A stretch of 47,455 bases of DNA, from contig CALMJU010000083.1 of assembly GCA_937864465.1 (NCBI GenBank), positions 1 through 47,455 on the forward strand, given 5' to 3'. Source of the stretch: an uncultured Acidobacteriota bacterium (GTDB lineage Bacteria > Acidobacteriota > Polarisedimenticolia > Polarisedimenticolales > JAIQFR01). Positions 1 through 8,791 of the stretch are shown here, one piece after another. The notes under the pieces are model-generated. The model had not been told where the DNA came from, searched no databases, and saw only the letters and a list, made by a program, of their open reading frames with translations. Position numbers and translations under genes: made by a program. Position 1 is the stretch's first letter, and each line of letters starts with the position of its first letter.

Positions 1-144
1 GTGATCGGCGCGGTGACGCTGGCGATGGGCTCTCCGGCGGGGGCGGCGATCCTGCTCCTCCCCCTCGCCGCGGCGCTCGCGGCGTCCCGCGCCGGCGCGC
101 GGCGCTCCCGCCGCCGCGACGGCCCAGCCGGAACCGCCCCTTGA
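1..144 (+). CDS. C-terminal fragment of an unidentified membrane protein
   Basis: The reading frame is open from the first base and stops with TGA at 142-144, giving 47 residues. They form one strongly hydrophobic Ala/Leu-rich stretch (about residues 10-29), followed by an Arg-rich tail and a short Gly/Pro/Ala end. This looks like the last transmembrane helix and cytoplasmic tail of an integral membrane protein that begins outside the window. A GTG is the first codon, but nothing shows that it is a start. The gene is convergent with the next one (22 bases between stops). The family cannot be named from this much sequence. Confidence 0.45.
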   Translation: MIGAVTLAMGSPAGAAILLLPLAAALAASRAGARRSRRRDGPAGTAP

Positions 145-165
145 CCGGACCCCTCCGCGGCCGGA

Positions 166-654
166 TCAGAGGTCGAAGGAGCCGCTGCCCCTCGCCAGCA
201 GCGTGCCGACGTCCGAGAAGGCCTCGACCGACCAGTCGTAGGAAAGCCCCTTGGCGAGGCGGTCGTGCTCCTCGGGCGTCAGCGTCAGCTGCGGCTGCGA
301 CGGGGCCCTCTGGACCAGCGTGCTCCCGCCCCCCTTGACCGTCAGCGCGAAGGAGTAGTACTTGGTCCCGGAGACCGTCTCCCACCGGAACTTGGTCGGG
401 GTATTCGAGAGCTTGCCGGAGCGCGGCTCGATCAGGTCGATGGACACGACGGCCGGCGCGGCGGGCTTGATCTGCTGCTTCTCCCGCGTCGCGAGGAACG
501 CGACGACGATCGCGGCGATGACGAAGAGGATGATCAGGGCGACGAGCTGCGTCTTGTTCGTCCGCCACGTGGGGGCCTCGAGCTCCTCGATGTCCCTCTC
601 GAATTGATCCTCCGGGCTCTCCGGCTGCATTCCCGCCTTCTTGTCGTCGGACAT
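166..654 (-). CDS. membrane-anchored hypothetical protein with extracytoplasmic beta domain
   Basis: This 162-residue protein has a charged acidic N-terminus (residues 1-33), one transmembrane helix (about 36-55) and an extracytoplasmic domain of about 105 residues. The domain is rich in beta-type alternation and includes a FRWETVSGTKYYSFAL-like segment that resembles fibronectin- or Ig-like repeats. No catalytic motif is visible. The ATG is preceded by a strong AAGGAGG ribosome site. The gene is divergent from the gamma-glutamyltransferase gene, with about 150 bases between starts. Codon use and a good ribosome site support it as real. The function is unknown, and a structural or substrate-sensing role is only a guess. 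Confidence 0.75.
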   Translation of the reverse strand: MSDDKKAGMQPESPEDQFERDIEELEAPTWRTNKTQLVALIILFVIAAIVVAFLATREKQQIKPAAPAVVSIDLIEPRSGKLSNTPTKFRWETVSGTKYYSFALTVKGGGSTLVQRAPSQPQLTLTPEEHDRLAKGLSYDWSVEAFSDVGTLLARGSGSFDL

Positions 655-804
655 GCGCGCCTCCTTCCCGTACCCTGCTTCCCGGTCCGCACGCGCGCCC
701 CCTTCCCGGGAGCGACACCGGCTCTATCCTCTCTCGTTATGCGCGCGCGCACAAGGCCCGGCGCAAGGTAGGATTCCCCCGCAACCGAGATCCCGGAGGT
801 TCCC

Positions 805-2505
805 ATGACCCGGACATTCGCGCTCTCGCTCCTGGCCTGGCTCCCGCTCGCGATGGCCATCGCGGCCGACCGGCCGGAGGGCAGGCCGTTCGCCACGCGG
901 TCGGTCGCGTACGCGCGCCATGGAATGGTCGCGGCCGCCCACCCCCTCGCCGTCCAGATCGGGATCGACGTCCTGAAGAGAGGGGGATCCGCGGTCGATG
1001 CCGCGATCGCGGTCAACGCGGCCCTCGGCTTCCTCGAGCCGGTGTCGTGCGGAATCGGAGGGGACCTGTTCGCCCTCGTCTGGGACGCGAAGTCCGGCCG
1101 TCTGTACGGGCTCAACGCCTCGGGGCGGGCCCCCGCCGCGCTGCGGGCGTCCGACGTCCCGGCAGGGCCCGACGGCACGATCCCGCTCCACTCGCCGTAC
1201 GCATGGACGGTTCCCGGGGCCGTGGACGGGTGGTTCGAGCTCCACGGACGATTCGGCCGCCTGCCGATGCGCGAGATCCTCGCTCCCGCGATCCTCGCGG
1301 CCCTAGAGGGCGAGCCCGTGCCGCAGACGATCGCGGCGGCCTGGGAGCGAGGCGGGAGGGCCTTCCGCGACAAGCCGGGCTTCGCCGCCGTGTTCCTCCC
1401 CGCCGGACGCCCTCCGGCGGAGGGGGAGTTGTTCCGCAACCCCGCGCTCGCCCGCGCCTACGAGGCGATCGCGGCGGGAGGACGCGCGGCCTTCTACGAG
1501 GGTCCGATCGCGGAGGCGATCCTCGATCTGTCGCGGCGCTCCGGCGGGTTCTTCGCCCGCGAGGACCTGGCGTCGCATCGTTCCGAGTGGGTGGACCCGA
1601 TCTCGACGACCTACCGGGGCGTCACGGTGTGGGAGCTGCCGCCGAACGGGCAGGGGCTCGCGGCCCTCCAGATGCTGAACATCCTGGAGACGCTCGACCT
1701 GCGGGCGATGGGTCGGGAATCCGTGCGCTTCTGGCACGCGATGGTCGAGGCCAAGAAGCTGGCGTTCGAGGACCGGGCGCGGTGGTACGCGGACCCGTCC
1801 TTCGTCCGCGTGCCGATCCGGGAGCTGCTCTCGAAGGACTACGCTCGCGCGAGGGCCTCGCTCCTCAACCCGTCGCGGGCCGCCTCGAGGGTCGACGCGG
1901 GGAACCCGGCCCTCTCCGAAGGCGAGACGACGTACCTCGCGACCGCCGACTCGGAGGGGAACATGGTGTCGCTGATCCAGAGCAACTACACCGGATTCGG
2001 ATCGGGCTACACCGTCGAGGAATGGGGGTTCGGCCTGCAGAACCGCGGGGCCCTGTTCGACCTGAGAGAGGGAGCGCCGAACGCGCTCGAGCCCGGGAAG
2101 CGGCCGTTCCACACGATCATCCCCGCGTTCGCCACCCGCGAGGGGAAGCCGTGGCTCGCCTTCGGCGTCATGGGAGGCGACATGCAGCCGCAGGGGCACG
2201 CGCAGATCCTGGTCAACCTGATCGACTTCGGCATGAACCTCCAGGAGGCCGGCGACGCCCCCCGGTTCTACCACACGGGATCGAGCGAGCCGACCGGCAC
2301 GCGGATGACGACCGGGGGAACGCTCCATCTGGAGAGCGGCGTCCCGCCCGAACTGCGGAGGGAGCTCGCGCGCCTCGGCCACCGGATCGTGGAGATCTCG
2401 CCCGCGGCGTTCGGAGGGTACCAGGCGATCGCCCGCGACCCGGCGACGGGCGTGTACGCCGGCGCCACCGAATCCAGGAAGGACGGGATGGCGGCAGGCT
2501 ACTGA
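805..2505 (+). CDS. ggt: gamma-glutamyltransferase (GGT), secreted
   Basis: GGT cleaves or transfers the gamma-glutamyl group of glutathione and related compounds, usually in the periplasm. The 566-residue product has a signal peptide (about residues 1-21). It contains the family's autoprocessing site in GETTYLATADSEGN. Thr375 is the expected N-terminal nucleophile of the small subunit, so chain cleavage would fall between Glu374 and Thr375. The downstream GFGSG segment also fits the family. The usual TTH after the cleavage site is TTY here. The length is typical. GGAGGT lies just before the ATG. The 3' end overlaps the convergent transporter gene by 7 bases. The family call is firm; hydrolase versus transferase preference cannot be read from sequence. 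Confidence 0.93.
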   Translation: MTRTFALSLLAWLPLAMAIAADRPEGRPFATRSVAYARHGMVAAAHPLAVQIGIDVLKRGGSAVDAAIAVNAALGFLEPVSCGIGGDLFALVWDAKSGRLYGLNASGRAPAALRASDVPAGPDGTIPLHSPYAWTVPGAVDGWFELHGRFGRLPMREILAPAILAALEGEPVPQTIAAAWERGGRAFRDKPGFAAVFLPAGRPPAEGELFRNPALARAYEAIAAGGRAAFYEGPIAEAILDLSRRSGGFFAREDLASHRSEWVDPISTTYRGVTVWELPPNGQGLAALQMLNILETLDLRAMGRESVRFWHAMVEAKKLAFEDRARWYADPSFVRVPIRELLSKDYARARASLLNPSRAASRVDAGNPALSEGETTYLATADSEGNMVSLIQSNYTGFGSGYTVEEWGFGLQNRGALFDLREGAPNALEPGKRPFHTIIPAFATREGKPWLAFGVMGGDMQPQGHAQILVNLIDFGMNLQEAGDAPRFYHTGSSEPTGTRMTTGGTLHLESGVPPELRRELARLGHRIVEISPAAFGGYQAIARDPATGVYAGATESRKDGMAAGY

Positions 2506-3893
2506 CCGGGGCTCCTCTCGAGCCACCGGTTGTAGAGCCACATGCTGGCCGCCGAGGCGAACCCGATCGCCATCAGGATCAGCCATCCCGCCGCGGCCGC
2601 CTCCGGCCTCGGCTCGATCAGCCCGTCTGGCCTCGTCGTGGCGCCCGCGCACATCACCTCGTTGAAGATCGCCGCCCCTACGGGGCCGCCGACGAGGGAC
2701 CCGATCGCCATCGGGAGGTTCGCGTAGCCGAGGAACAGGCCCTCCTGCCCCTTGGGAGCGAGCGCGCCGATCCACTCGTAGGTTCTCGGGCTCGTGAAGA
2801 GCTCGCCGAACGCGATGAGCGAGACGGTCAGGACGATGAAGAGCGAGCCGAGCGGCACCCAGGGAAGCGCCTCCGCGCGCACGCCGGCGCCGAAGAGCGG
2901 CGCGAGGTTGATGACCATGGAGAGCCCGATGATCACGGTGCCCACGACGATCGAGCGGATCGGCCGCATCTTCCCGAAGTGCTTGGTGATCAACAGCTGG
3001 AAGCAGACGATCGTCAGCGGGTTGAACGCCGTGAAGATCTCCATCGGCGGGTCCTTCTGGACCACCTTGCTGACGTAGAGGGGAAGGACGTTGTAGACCT
3101 GGTTGTAGAGGAACCAGAAGCCGGACGAGACGAGGAGAAAGAGCGAGAATCGAACGTTGCCGAGCACCAGGACCATGTCCGCCAGGATCCGGCCCGCGGA
3201 CCTCCTCGGCTTGGCCGGCGCCGCGGCGTCGCCGCTCGACTCGTCCCGGAACAGGAAGAGGACGACGAAGAAGGCGGCGATCGAGAAGAACGTGGCCACC
3301 GCGAAGACCGCCGAGAGGTTCATCCCGGGAACGTGTCGGAAGAAGTACGCGACGAGCCGCCCGACGAGCGAGCCGATGTTGATCACCATGTAGAAGATCG
3401 CGAACGCGAGCGTGGCGCGCCCGAGATGGGTCTTCTGGACCGTCCCGCTGATGCACGGCTTGATGACGGACCCGCCGATCCCGATCAGCAGGATCCCGAG
3501 CACGACCGGAACGACGACGCCCGCGCCGGCGGTGAACTCCCGCCCCGCCACCTCGGCGAGCACCGCGCCGCCGAACCACACCGGGTAGCCGACCAGGAAG
3601 TAGCCGGCCGCCAGGAGCACGAAGGCGACGAGGAGCGAGATCCGGAACCCCACCTGGTCGGCGATCGTCCCGGAGAGAACCGGAAGGAAGTAGACGAGGG
3701 CCCAGAGGTAGCTGTTCAGGTTGCTCGGCCAGTACTCGCCGAGGCCGAGCTGCCCGAGGTAGATGACGACGAAGCTCGCCATCGAGTAGTAGGCCGCACG
3801 CTCGAAGAGCTCGGTGACGTTGGCGGTCCAGAACGTCCGGGGGAACGGTTGCGGAGCCGCGTCCGCCGCGATCTCTCTCGGGGGCGCGCTCAT
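2499..3893 (-). CDS. POT/PTR2-like major facilitator transporter
   Basis: This is a 464-residue integral membrane protein with about twelve hydrophobic segments. Near the N-terminus it carries ELFERAAYYSM (residues 29-38, with Glu31, Arg32 and Tyr35-Tyr36). This resembles the ExxERFxYY proton-coupling motif of proton-dependent oligopeptide transporters. A GTIADQVGFR loop follows helix 2. The chosen ATG overlaps the stop of the preceding secreted protein gene as ATGA, which suggests translational coupling; longer N-terminal extensions in the same frame are shadow sequence. It is the last gene of the 13 kb minus-strand train. Peptide or amino-acid uptake is the family expectation. The convergent neighbour is GGT, which can release amino acids and dipeptides, but a shared pathway is inference. 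Confidence 0.8.
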   Translation of the reverse strand: MSAPPREIAADAAPQPFPRTFWTANVTELFERAAYYSMASFVVIYLGQLGLGEYWPSNLNSYLWALVYFLPVLSGTIADQVGFRISLLVAFVLLAAGYFLVGYPVWFGGAVLAEVAGREFTAGAGVVVPVVLGILLIGIGGSVIKPCISGTVQKTHLGRATLAFAIFYMVINIGSLVGRLVAYFFRHVPGMNLSAVFAVATFFSIAAFFVVLFLFRDESSGDAAAPAKPRRSAGRILADMVLVLGNVRFSLFLLVSSGFWFLYNQVYNVLPLYVSKVVQKDPPMEIFTAFNPLTIVCFQLLITKHFGKMRPIRSIVVGTVIIGLSMVINLAPLFGAGVRAEALPWVPLGSLFIVLTVSLIAFGELFTSPRTYEWIGALAPKGQEGLFLGYANLPMAIGSLVGGPVGAAIFNEVMCAGATTRPDGLIEPRPEAAAAGWLILMAIGFASAASMWLYNRWLERSPGQ

Positions 3894-4618
3894 CGGAACG
3901 CCGCCTCGAGCTTCCGGTACCGGTCGTGGACCCGCTCGACGGCCGCGCCGACGGCCGCCGCGTCGCCGCCACCCGCGGCCTCCCGCAGCGTGTCGGTGTC
4001 GCGGCAGAGGGCCTCGATCTCGCGCCGGATCTCCGCCTCCTTCGCGGCGAACCGCCTCGGGATCTCCGCCGCGGCCAGCGCCCGGCACCGATCGGCCATC
4101 GCCTCGGCCGCGGCGGGCATCCGTCCGGTCTCGCCGGCGGGAAGGATCTTGTGATAGGCGGCGTACAGCTCGACGTGGTACGCGTCGAGCTCCCGCATGG
4201 CCGGCCGCACGAGTCGGACGAGCTTCTCGAAGCCGGCGTGCAGGGCCTCCACCGCGTCGAGCATCCCCTTCTCTTCGCGTGCCTCGACCGCCCCCTCGTA
4301 CGCCGCGAGGGCCTCCGCGAGCGCCGAGACCCCCGCGTCCCAGTCCTCCCGCCTGTCGCGGAGGATCCCCGGGAGATCCGCCGACCGGACCGCCCGGACC
4401 CCCTCCTTCACGCGGGGAAGCATCTCCGCGATGAGCGTCAAGTCCCGGTTCTGCCAGCCGTCGTGCCAGAGCGGGAAGACGACGTCGTGGAACGCGGTCA
4501 GCGCGGGGACGCTCGCCCTCGTCTCCTCGTCCGCCGCGGGGTCCGCAGCCGGGACCGTTGCGGAGGCGGCGAGGGCGATCGCGACGGCGGCCAGAATGGT
4601 CGGGCGGCGATTTCGCAT
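3890..4618 (-). CDS. secreted helical protein with paired histidine motifs, function unknown
   Basis: The 242-residue product begins with a signal peptide (about residues 1-25). The rest is almost entirely amphipathic helix. Histidines recur in similar contexts: FHDVVFPLWH (His44, His52), LHAGFEKL (His127), YHVELYAAYH (His148, His156) and VHDRYRKLE (His231). The second and last motifs resemble each other, suggesting an internally duplicated four-helix bundle. There is no CXXCH, so it is not a c-type cytochrome. It lies 68 bases downstream of the Cu/Zn superoxide dismutase gene and overlaps the transporter gene by 4 bases. A periplasmic metal- or cofactor-binding role is inferred from the His pattern and neighbour. 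I do not recognise the family. Confidence 0.75.
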   Translation of the reverse strand: MRNRRPTILAAVAIALAASATVPAADPAADEETRASVPALTAFHDVVFPLWHDGWQNRDLTLIAEMLPRVKEGVRAVRSADLPGILRDRREDWDAGVSALAEALAAYEGAVEAREEKGMLDAVEALHAGFEKLVRLVRPAMRELDAYHVELYAAYHKILPAGETGRMPAAAEAMADRCRALAAAEIPRRFAAKEAEIRREIEALCRDTDTLREAAGGGDAAAVGAAVERVHDRYRKLEAAFR

Positions 4619-4686
4619 GGGCTCCCTCAGGCCATGAACGGCGGGAACCTTAGCACAGGGAGGGCGCCCGGGCGTTCGGCCGCCGA

Positions 4687-5253
4687 TCACTCCTCGAGCC
4701 GGATGGCGCCGCAGGCGATCCTGGCCCCCGCATTCCCCGTCGGCTGCGTCACGAAGTCGTCGGCCGCCTCGTGAACGACGACGGCGCGATTCAGGACGTC
4801 GGTCTTCGAATCCCCGCCGATCGTCCAGAGATCGGTCGCCAGCGTCAGCGAGCCCTTCCCGTCCGGGCCGACCTCGATGTTCCCCACGTCGCCGCGGTGG
4901 AACGGCGGGCTGCCCCACCTTCCGTGGGCCTCTCCGGTCGGGTTCCAATGGGGCCCCGCCGACAGCGCGTCGGGGGCGCTGCAATCGCCGCGCTCGTGCA
5001 GATGCACCCCGTGCGTCCCCGGAGGAGCGTTCTCGACGACGAGGCGGAACGCGTACCGGAGCCCGTTCTTGACGATCACCGCCTCGCCCTTCATGGAGCT
5101 CCCGCTGCGCCCCTCGAGGACGGCCACGGCCCTCGATCCGGAGGCGGACTTCTTCGGAGCCGAGAAACGGATCGGCTCGGGCCGCTTCTCCGCCGCCCCC
5201 GCCGCCACCGACAGCACGATCGCCGCCACCGCGAACCCGCGAAAGTCCCTCAT
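4687..5253 (-). CDS. sodC: Cu/Zn superoxide dismutase, secreted
   Basis: SodC dismutates superoxide outside the cytoplasm. The 188-residue product has a signal peptide (about 1-21) and the full set of family metal ligands. Copper: His84 and His86 in GVHLHE, bridging His102 in GPHWNP, and His161 in VVVHEA. Zinc: His102, His110, His119 and Asp122. The structural disulfide pair is Cys91 and Cys181. The ATG overlaps the urocanase stop as ATGA, so translation is probably coupled. Length and motif order match periplasmic bacterial SodC. All ligands are intact, so activity is expected. Its placement behind a urocanase gene is unusual. Confidence 0.95.
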   Translation of the reverse strand: MRDFRGFAVAAIVLSVAAGAAEKRPEPIRFSAPKKSASGSRAVAVLEGRSGSSMKGEAVIVKNGLRYAFRLVVENAPPGTHGVHLHERGDCSAPDALSAGPHWNPTGEAHGRWGSPPFHRGDVGNIEVGPDGKGSLTLATDLWTIGGDSKTDVLNRAVVVHEAADDFVTQPTGNAGARIACGAIRLEE

Positions 5254-7325
5254 CTCCGCCCTCCCGTATCCGCTCTTCCGTCCCCGCGCGAGGCTCGGGA
5301 CACCGCGTCCCGCACGACCGCGTCGTCCGCGCGGCTCGGCACGGTCACGCGGAGCAGCGGCCGGGACGCCGACGCCCGCGCGGCCGTTCTCTCCGCGCCC
5401 GGGCATCCCGCCCACGCCCGCCGCGCGATCCCGTTGTGGACATCCCACGGGATCATCGACCGGATGCGCCGGTCGGACGTGTCCGTCCCGTCGATGACCA
5501 TGCCGAAGCCGCCGTTGACGGCCTGGCCCCAGCCGACGCCGCCCCCGTTGTGGAGACTCACCCAGGTGGCGCCGCGAAACGCGTCGCCGATCACGTTGTG
5601 GACCGCCATGTCGGCGCAAGAATCGCTCCCGTCGCGGATGTTCGCGGTCTCGCGGTAGGGAGAGTCGGTGCCGGACACGTCGTGGTGGTCGCGCCCGAGA
5701 ACGATCGGCCCCGAGACCCTGCCCGAGCGGATCGCCTCGTTGAACGCCAGGGCGATCGCCGTGCGGCCGTCGGCGTCGGCGTACAGGATCCTGGCCTGGG
5801 AGCCGACGACGAGCCGATGCTCTTCCGCGCTCCGGATCCAGCGCAGGTTGTCGACGAGCTGGCGCCGGATCTCGGCGGGCGCCTCGGCGGCCGCGGCCTC
5901 GAGCGCGTCGCCCGCGATGCGGTCGGTCTCCCCGAGGTCCTCGGGACGGCCCGACAGGCACACCCAGCGGAAGGGGCCGAACCCGTAATCGAAGCACATC
6001 GGCCCCATGATGTCCTCGACGTAGGAGGGGTACCGGAAACCGCCGTCCGGCTTCACGACGTTCGCGCCGGCCGTCCGGGCCACGAAGAGGAACGCGTTGC
6101 CGTAGTCCCAGAAGCGCGTCCCCCGATCCGCCATGGCGTTGATGGCGTCGACCTGCCTCCGCAGCGACGCGTGCACCCTCTCCCGGAACCCCCCGGGATC
6201 GCTCCGCATCGTCTCGTTCGCCTGCTCGAGCGACATCCCCGCCGGGTAATAGCCCCCGCCGTACGGGTTGTGGAGGGACGTCTGGTCGGAGCCGAGATCC
6301 ACGGAGACCCCGGCCGCGACGAGCCTCTCCCAGAGGTCGACGACGTTCCCGAGATAGCCGAGCGACAGAGCCTCGCTCGCCCTCCGCGCGCGCTCGATCC
6401 TCGCGAGCACCCGATCGAGGTCGGTCTCGTACTCCTGGAGCCACCCCTGGGCGTGCCTCTTCTTCAAGGCCTTCGGGTCGATCTCGGCGACGACCCCGAC
6501 CGCCCCCGCGATCACGGCCGCCTTGGCCTGGGCGCCGCTCATGCCTCCGAGCCCCGAGGTGACGAACACGCGGCCTTTGAGCCCCTCCCCTTCGGGCAGC
6601 CCCAGGTACAGGCGCCCCGCGTTCAGGAGCGTGATCGTCGTGCCGTGCACGATCCCCTGCGGCCCGATGTACATGAAGCTGCCCGCGGTCATCTGGCCGT
6701 AGGACGTGACCCCGAGGGCCGCGAGCCTCTCGTAGTCCCCCGGGGTCGAGCGGCTCGGGATCACCATCCCGCACGTGAGGACCACGCGCGGGGCGTCGGG
6801 ATGCGAAGGGAAGAGCCCGAGGGGGTGACCCGAGTAGAGGACCAGCGTCTGCTCGTCCGTCATCTCCGAGAGGTACTTCATCGCCAGACGGTACTGCGCC
6901 CAGTTCTGGAACACCGTGCCGTTGCCCCCGTACGTGACCAGCTCGTGGGGGTGCTGGGCTACGGCGGGGTCCAGGTTGTTCTGGATCATGAGCATGATCG
7001 CGGCGGCCTGGCGGCTCCTCGCGGGGTACTGGTCGACCGGTCTCGCGCGCATCGCGTACGAGCCGGGACGGTACCGGCGCATGTAGATGCGGCCGTCGAC
7101 CTCCATCTCCCGCGCGAACTCGGGCGCGAGCGCGGCGTGGAGACCCGGGGGGAAGTAGCGCAGCGCGTTGCGCACCGCCAGCTCCCTCTCCGCTCGGCTC
7201 AGGACCTGCCGGCGCGCCGGCGCGTGGCTTACCGACGGATCGTCCGGAGGCATGGGGGGGAGCGTGTCGGGAATTCCTTCCGCCACGAGGGAACGGAAGT
7301 CCGCAGCGGACTCGGCGGTCTTCAT
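5250..7325 (-). CDS. hutU: urocanate hydratase, long eukaryote-like form
   Basis: Urocanase hydrates urocanate to imidazolonepropionate in histidine breakdown, using a tightly bound NAD. The 691-residue product is longer than the common bacterial enzyme (about 550) and close in size to the animal type. It contains GLGGMSGAQAKAA around Met262, a conserved NAD/active-site segment. FGPFRWVCLSG follows, with Cys456 in the position expected for the catalytic-region cysteine. A C-terminal segment after about residue 570 includes HNGGGVGWGQ and GFGMVIDGTD. The ATG lies 27 bases after the preceding gene's stop, and the end overlaps sodC by 4 bases. No other hut gene is in the window, so a complete pathway would have to be elsewhere. 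Confidence 0.93.
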   Translation of the reverse strand: MKTAESAADFRSLVAEGIPDTLPPMPPDDPSVSHAPARRQVLSRAERELAVRNALRYFPPGLHAALAPEFAREMEVDGRIYMRRYRPGSYAMRARPVDQYPARSRQAAAIMLMIQNNLDPAVAQHPHELVTYGGNGTVFQNWAQYRLAMKYLSEMTDEQTLVLYSGHPLGLFPSHPDAPRVVLTCGMVIPSRSTPGDYERLAALGVTSYGQMTAGSFMYIGPQGIVHGTTITLLNAGRLYLGLPEGEGLKGRVFVTSGLGGMSGAQAKAAVIAGAVGVVAEIDPKALKKRHAQGWLQEYETDLDRVLARIERARRASEALSLGYLGNVVDLWERLVAAGVSVDLGSDQTSLHNPYGGGYYPAGMSLEQANETMRSDPGGFRERVHASLRRQVDAINAMADRGTRFWDYGNAFLFVARTAGANVVKPDGGFRYPSYVEDIMGPMCFDYGFGPFRWVCLSGRPEDLGETDRIAGDALEAAAAEAPAEIRRQLVDNLRWIRSAEEHRLVVGSQARILYADADGRTAIALAFNEAIRSGRVSGPIVLGRDHHDVSGTDSPYRETANIRDGSDSCADMAVHNVIGDAFRGATWVSLHNGGGVGWGQAVNGGFGMVIDGTDTSDRRIRSMIPWDVHNGIARRAWAGCPGAERTAARASASRPLLRVTVPSRADDAVVRDAVSRASRGDGRADTGGRR

Positions 7326-7352
7326 CCTGAATTTCCTCCCGGCAGGCCCATC

Positions 7353-8756
7353 TTACCGCCGGCGCCGCGGAGGGGCCACGTCCGCGCGATCCTCGATCTC
7401 GATCCCGCCGGGAGGCTCGCGCCCGATCCCGAGCTCGAAGCGGAGCGCTCCCTCGAGCGTCGGGTGACGGAACCGGAATCCCTCCCGGAGAAGCCTCGCG
7501 GGCCGCGCGCGCTGGCTCGCGAGAAGGAGCGACTCCCCCATCTCCCCCAACGCGAGGCGCACGGCGGATGCGGGAAGGGGCGCGACGGCGGGACGGCGGA
7601 GAACGTCTCCGAGCGTTCCGGCGAACCCGGCGGCCGTCTCCGCGCTCGGGGCGACGGCGTTGACCGGGCCGGAGAGCGACTCCCTCCGGAGCGCGAAGAG
7701 GACCGCGCCGAGGACGTCGTCGAGGGCGATCCAGCTCCAGAACTGGCCCCCGCCTCCGATCCGGCCTCCGGCGCCGAGCCGGAACGCCGGCAGCATCCGG
7801 CGGAGCGCCCCGCCCGCCGCGGCGAGCACGACCCCGAACCGGAGGGAAACGACGCGGATCCCGAGCTCGGACGCCCCGGACGCGGCATCTTCCCACCGCC
7901 TGGCGACCTCGGCGAGGAACCCCTCGCCGGCGGGCGAGGACTCGTCGAGATCCTCGTCCCCCCGGTCGCCGTAGTACCCGACGGCCGACGCGCAGACGAG
8001 CACGCGCGGCGGGGACGGCGAGGCCCCCATCGCCCGGACGAGCGCGCGCGTCCCCTCGACCCGGCTTTCGAGGATCCGCCGCTTGCGGGCGGCATCCCAG
8101 CGGCCGCCGCCCACGCTCTCCCCCGCGAGATGCACGACGGCGTCGAGATCCGCGAGGGAGCCCGGCGCCGAGCCGGGGCCGGGCCGCGCGAGCCGCGAGA
8201 CCCTTTGCCCTCCGGTCTCCAGGAACACCCGGAGCGCGGAGCCGACGAGCCCCGACGATCCGGTGACGCCGATGTGCAGGGGGGGACCGCTCGAGGCGGC
8301 GTGCCGATCGAGGTCCGCGCCGGTCACCTCGTGCCGCCACCGGAACGTCCTCCGGAGCCTCCTCCTCGCGAGGGGCCCGCCGAGCGCGGAGCCCGGCGGA
8401 CCCAGAGGGAGCGCGTACTCGATCCGGTCCTCGAGGATCGACTCCCGCTCCCCCGCGGGCTCGAAGCGATGCTCGTGCACCCACCGCGCGAAGGGGCCCG
8501 CGACCTGCGTGTCGACGAACCGCGCGCCGGCCTCGTACGAGGAGTGCTCGGCGACCCATCGAAACCGGAGCGGACCGGCGCCGACCCGGAGCACGGCGCG
8601 CGCCCCGTTCCAGATCCCGTCGGGCCGCTCGACGACCTCGACCCGCTCCCAGGGCGGCGTCAGGCGCTCGAGCGCCTCCGGCCTCCCGTGCCAGCGGAAC
8701 GCTTCCTCCGCGGTCGCCCGGAGCCTCGATCGCGCGATGAACATCCTGCTTCGCAT
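7353..8756 (-). CDS. SRPBCC domain fused to TIGR01777-type NAD(P)-dependent epimerase/oxidoreductase
   Basis: The 467-residue product has two parts. Residues 1-150 resemble an SRPBCC/START-like ligand-binding fold (FRWHGRPEALERLTPPWERV; RWVHEHRF). Residues 160-460 form a Rossmann epimerase of the TIGR01777/YfcH type. Its dinucleotide motif is GVTGSSGLVG (163-172), and further family segments are VVHLAGESVGGGRWD, SAVGYYGDRGDE and FWSWIALDDVLGAV. The substrate is unknown for the whole family. The first ATG is used here; a second in-frame ATG four codons later is equally possible. It sits 35 bases after the AttH-like gene and 27 before hutU. An SRPBCC pocket next to a redox domain suggests a hydrophobic substrate, which is inference. 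Confidence 0.88.
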   Translation of the reverse strand: MRSRMFIARSRLRATAEEAFRWHGRPEALERLTPPWERVEVVERPDGIWNGARAVLRVGAGPLRFRWVAEHSSYEAGARFVDTQVAGPFARWVHEHRFEPAGERESILEDRIEYALPLGPPGSALGGPLARRRLRRTFRWRHEVTGADLDRHAASSGPPLHIGVTGSSGLVGSALRVFLETGGQRVSRLARPGPGSAPGSLADLDAVVHLAGESVGGGRWDAARKRRILESRVEGTRALVRAMGASPSPPRVLVCASAVGYYGDRGDEDLDESSPAGEGFLAEVARRWEDAASGASELGIRVVSLRFGVVLAAAGGALRRMLPAFRLGAGGRIGGGGQFWSWIALDDVLGAVLFALRRESLSGPVNAVAPSAETAAGFAGTLGDVLRRPAVAPLPASAVRLALGEMGESLLLASQRARPARLLREGFRFRHPTLEGALRFELGIGREPPGGIEIEDRADVAPPRRRR

Positions 8757-8791
8757 CGTCCCCCCTCGCGCTCCTCGCCGTGCCGACCCGA

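Noticed and set aside
1047-4154. A 1035-codon plus-strand open frame across ggt and the transporter
   Set aside because: It is composed of Arg/Gly/Asp/Pro runs without motifs, and overlaps GGT in a wrong frame.
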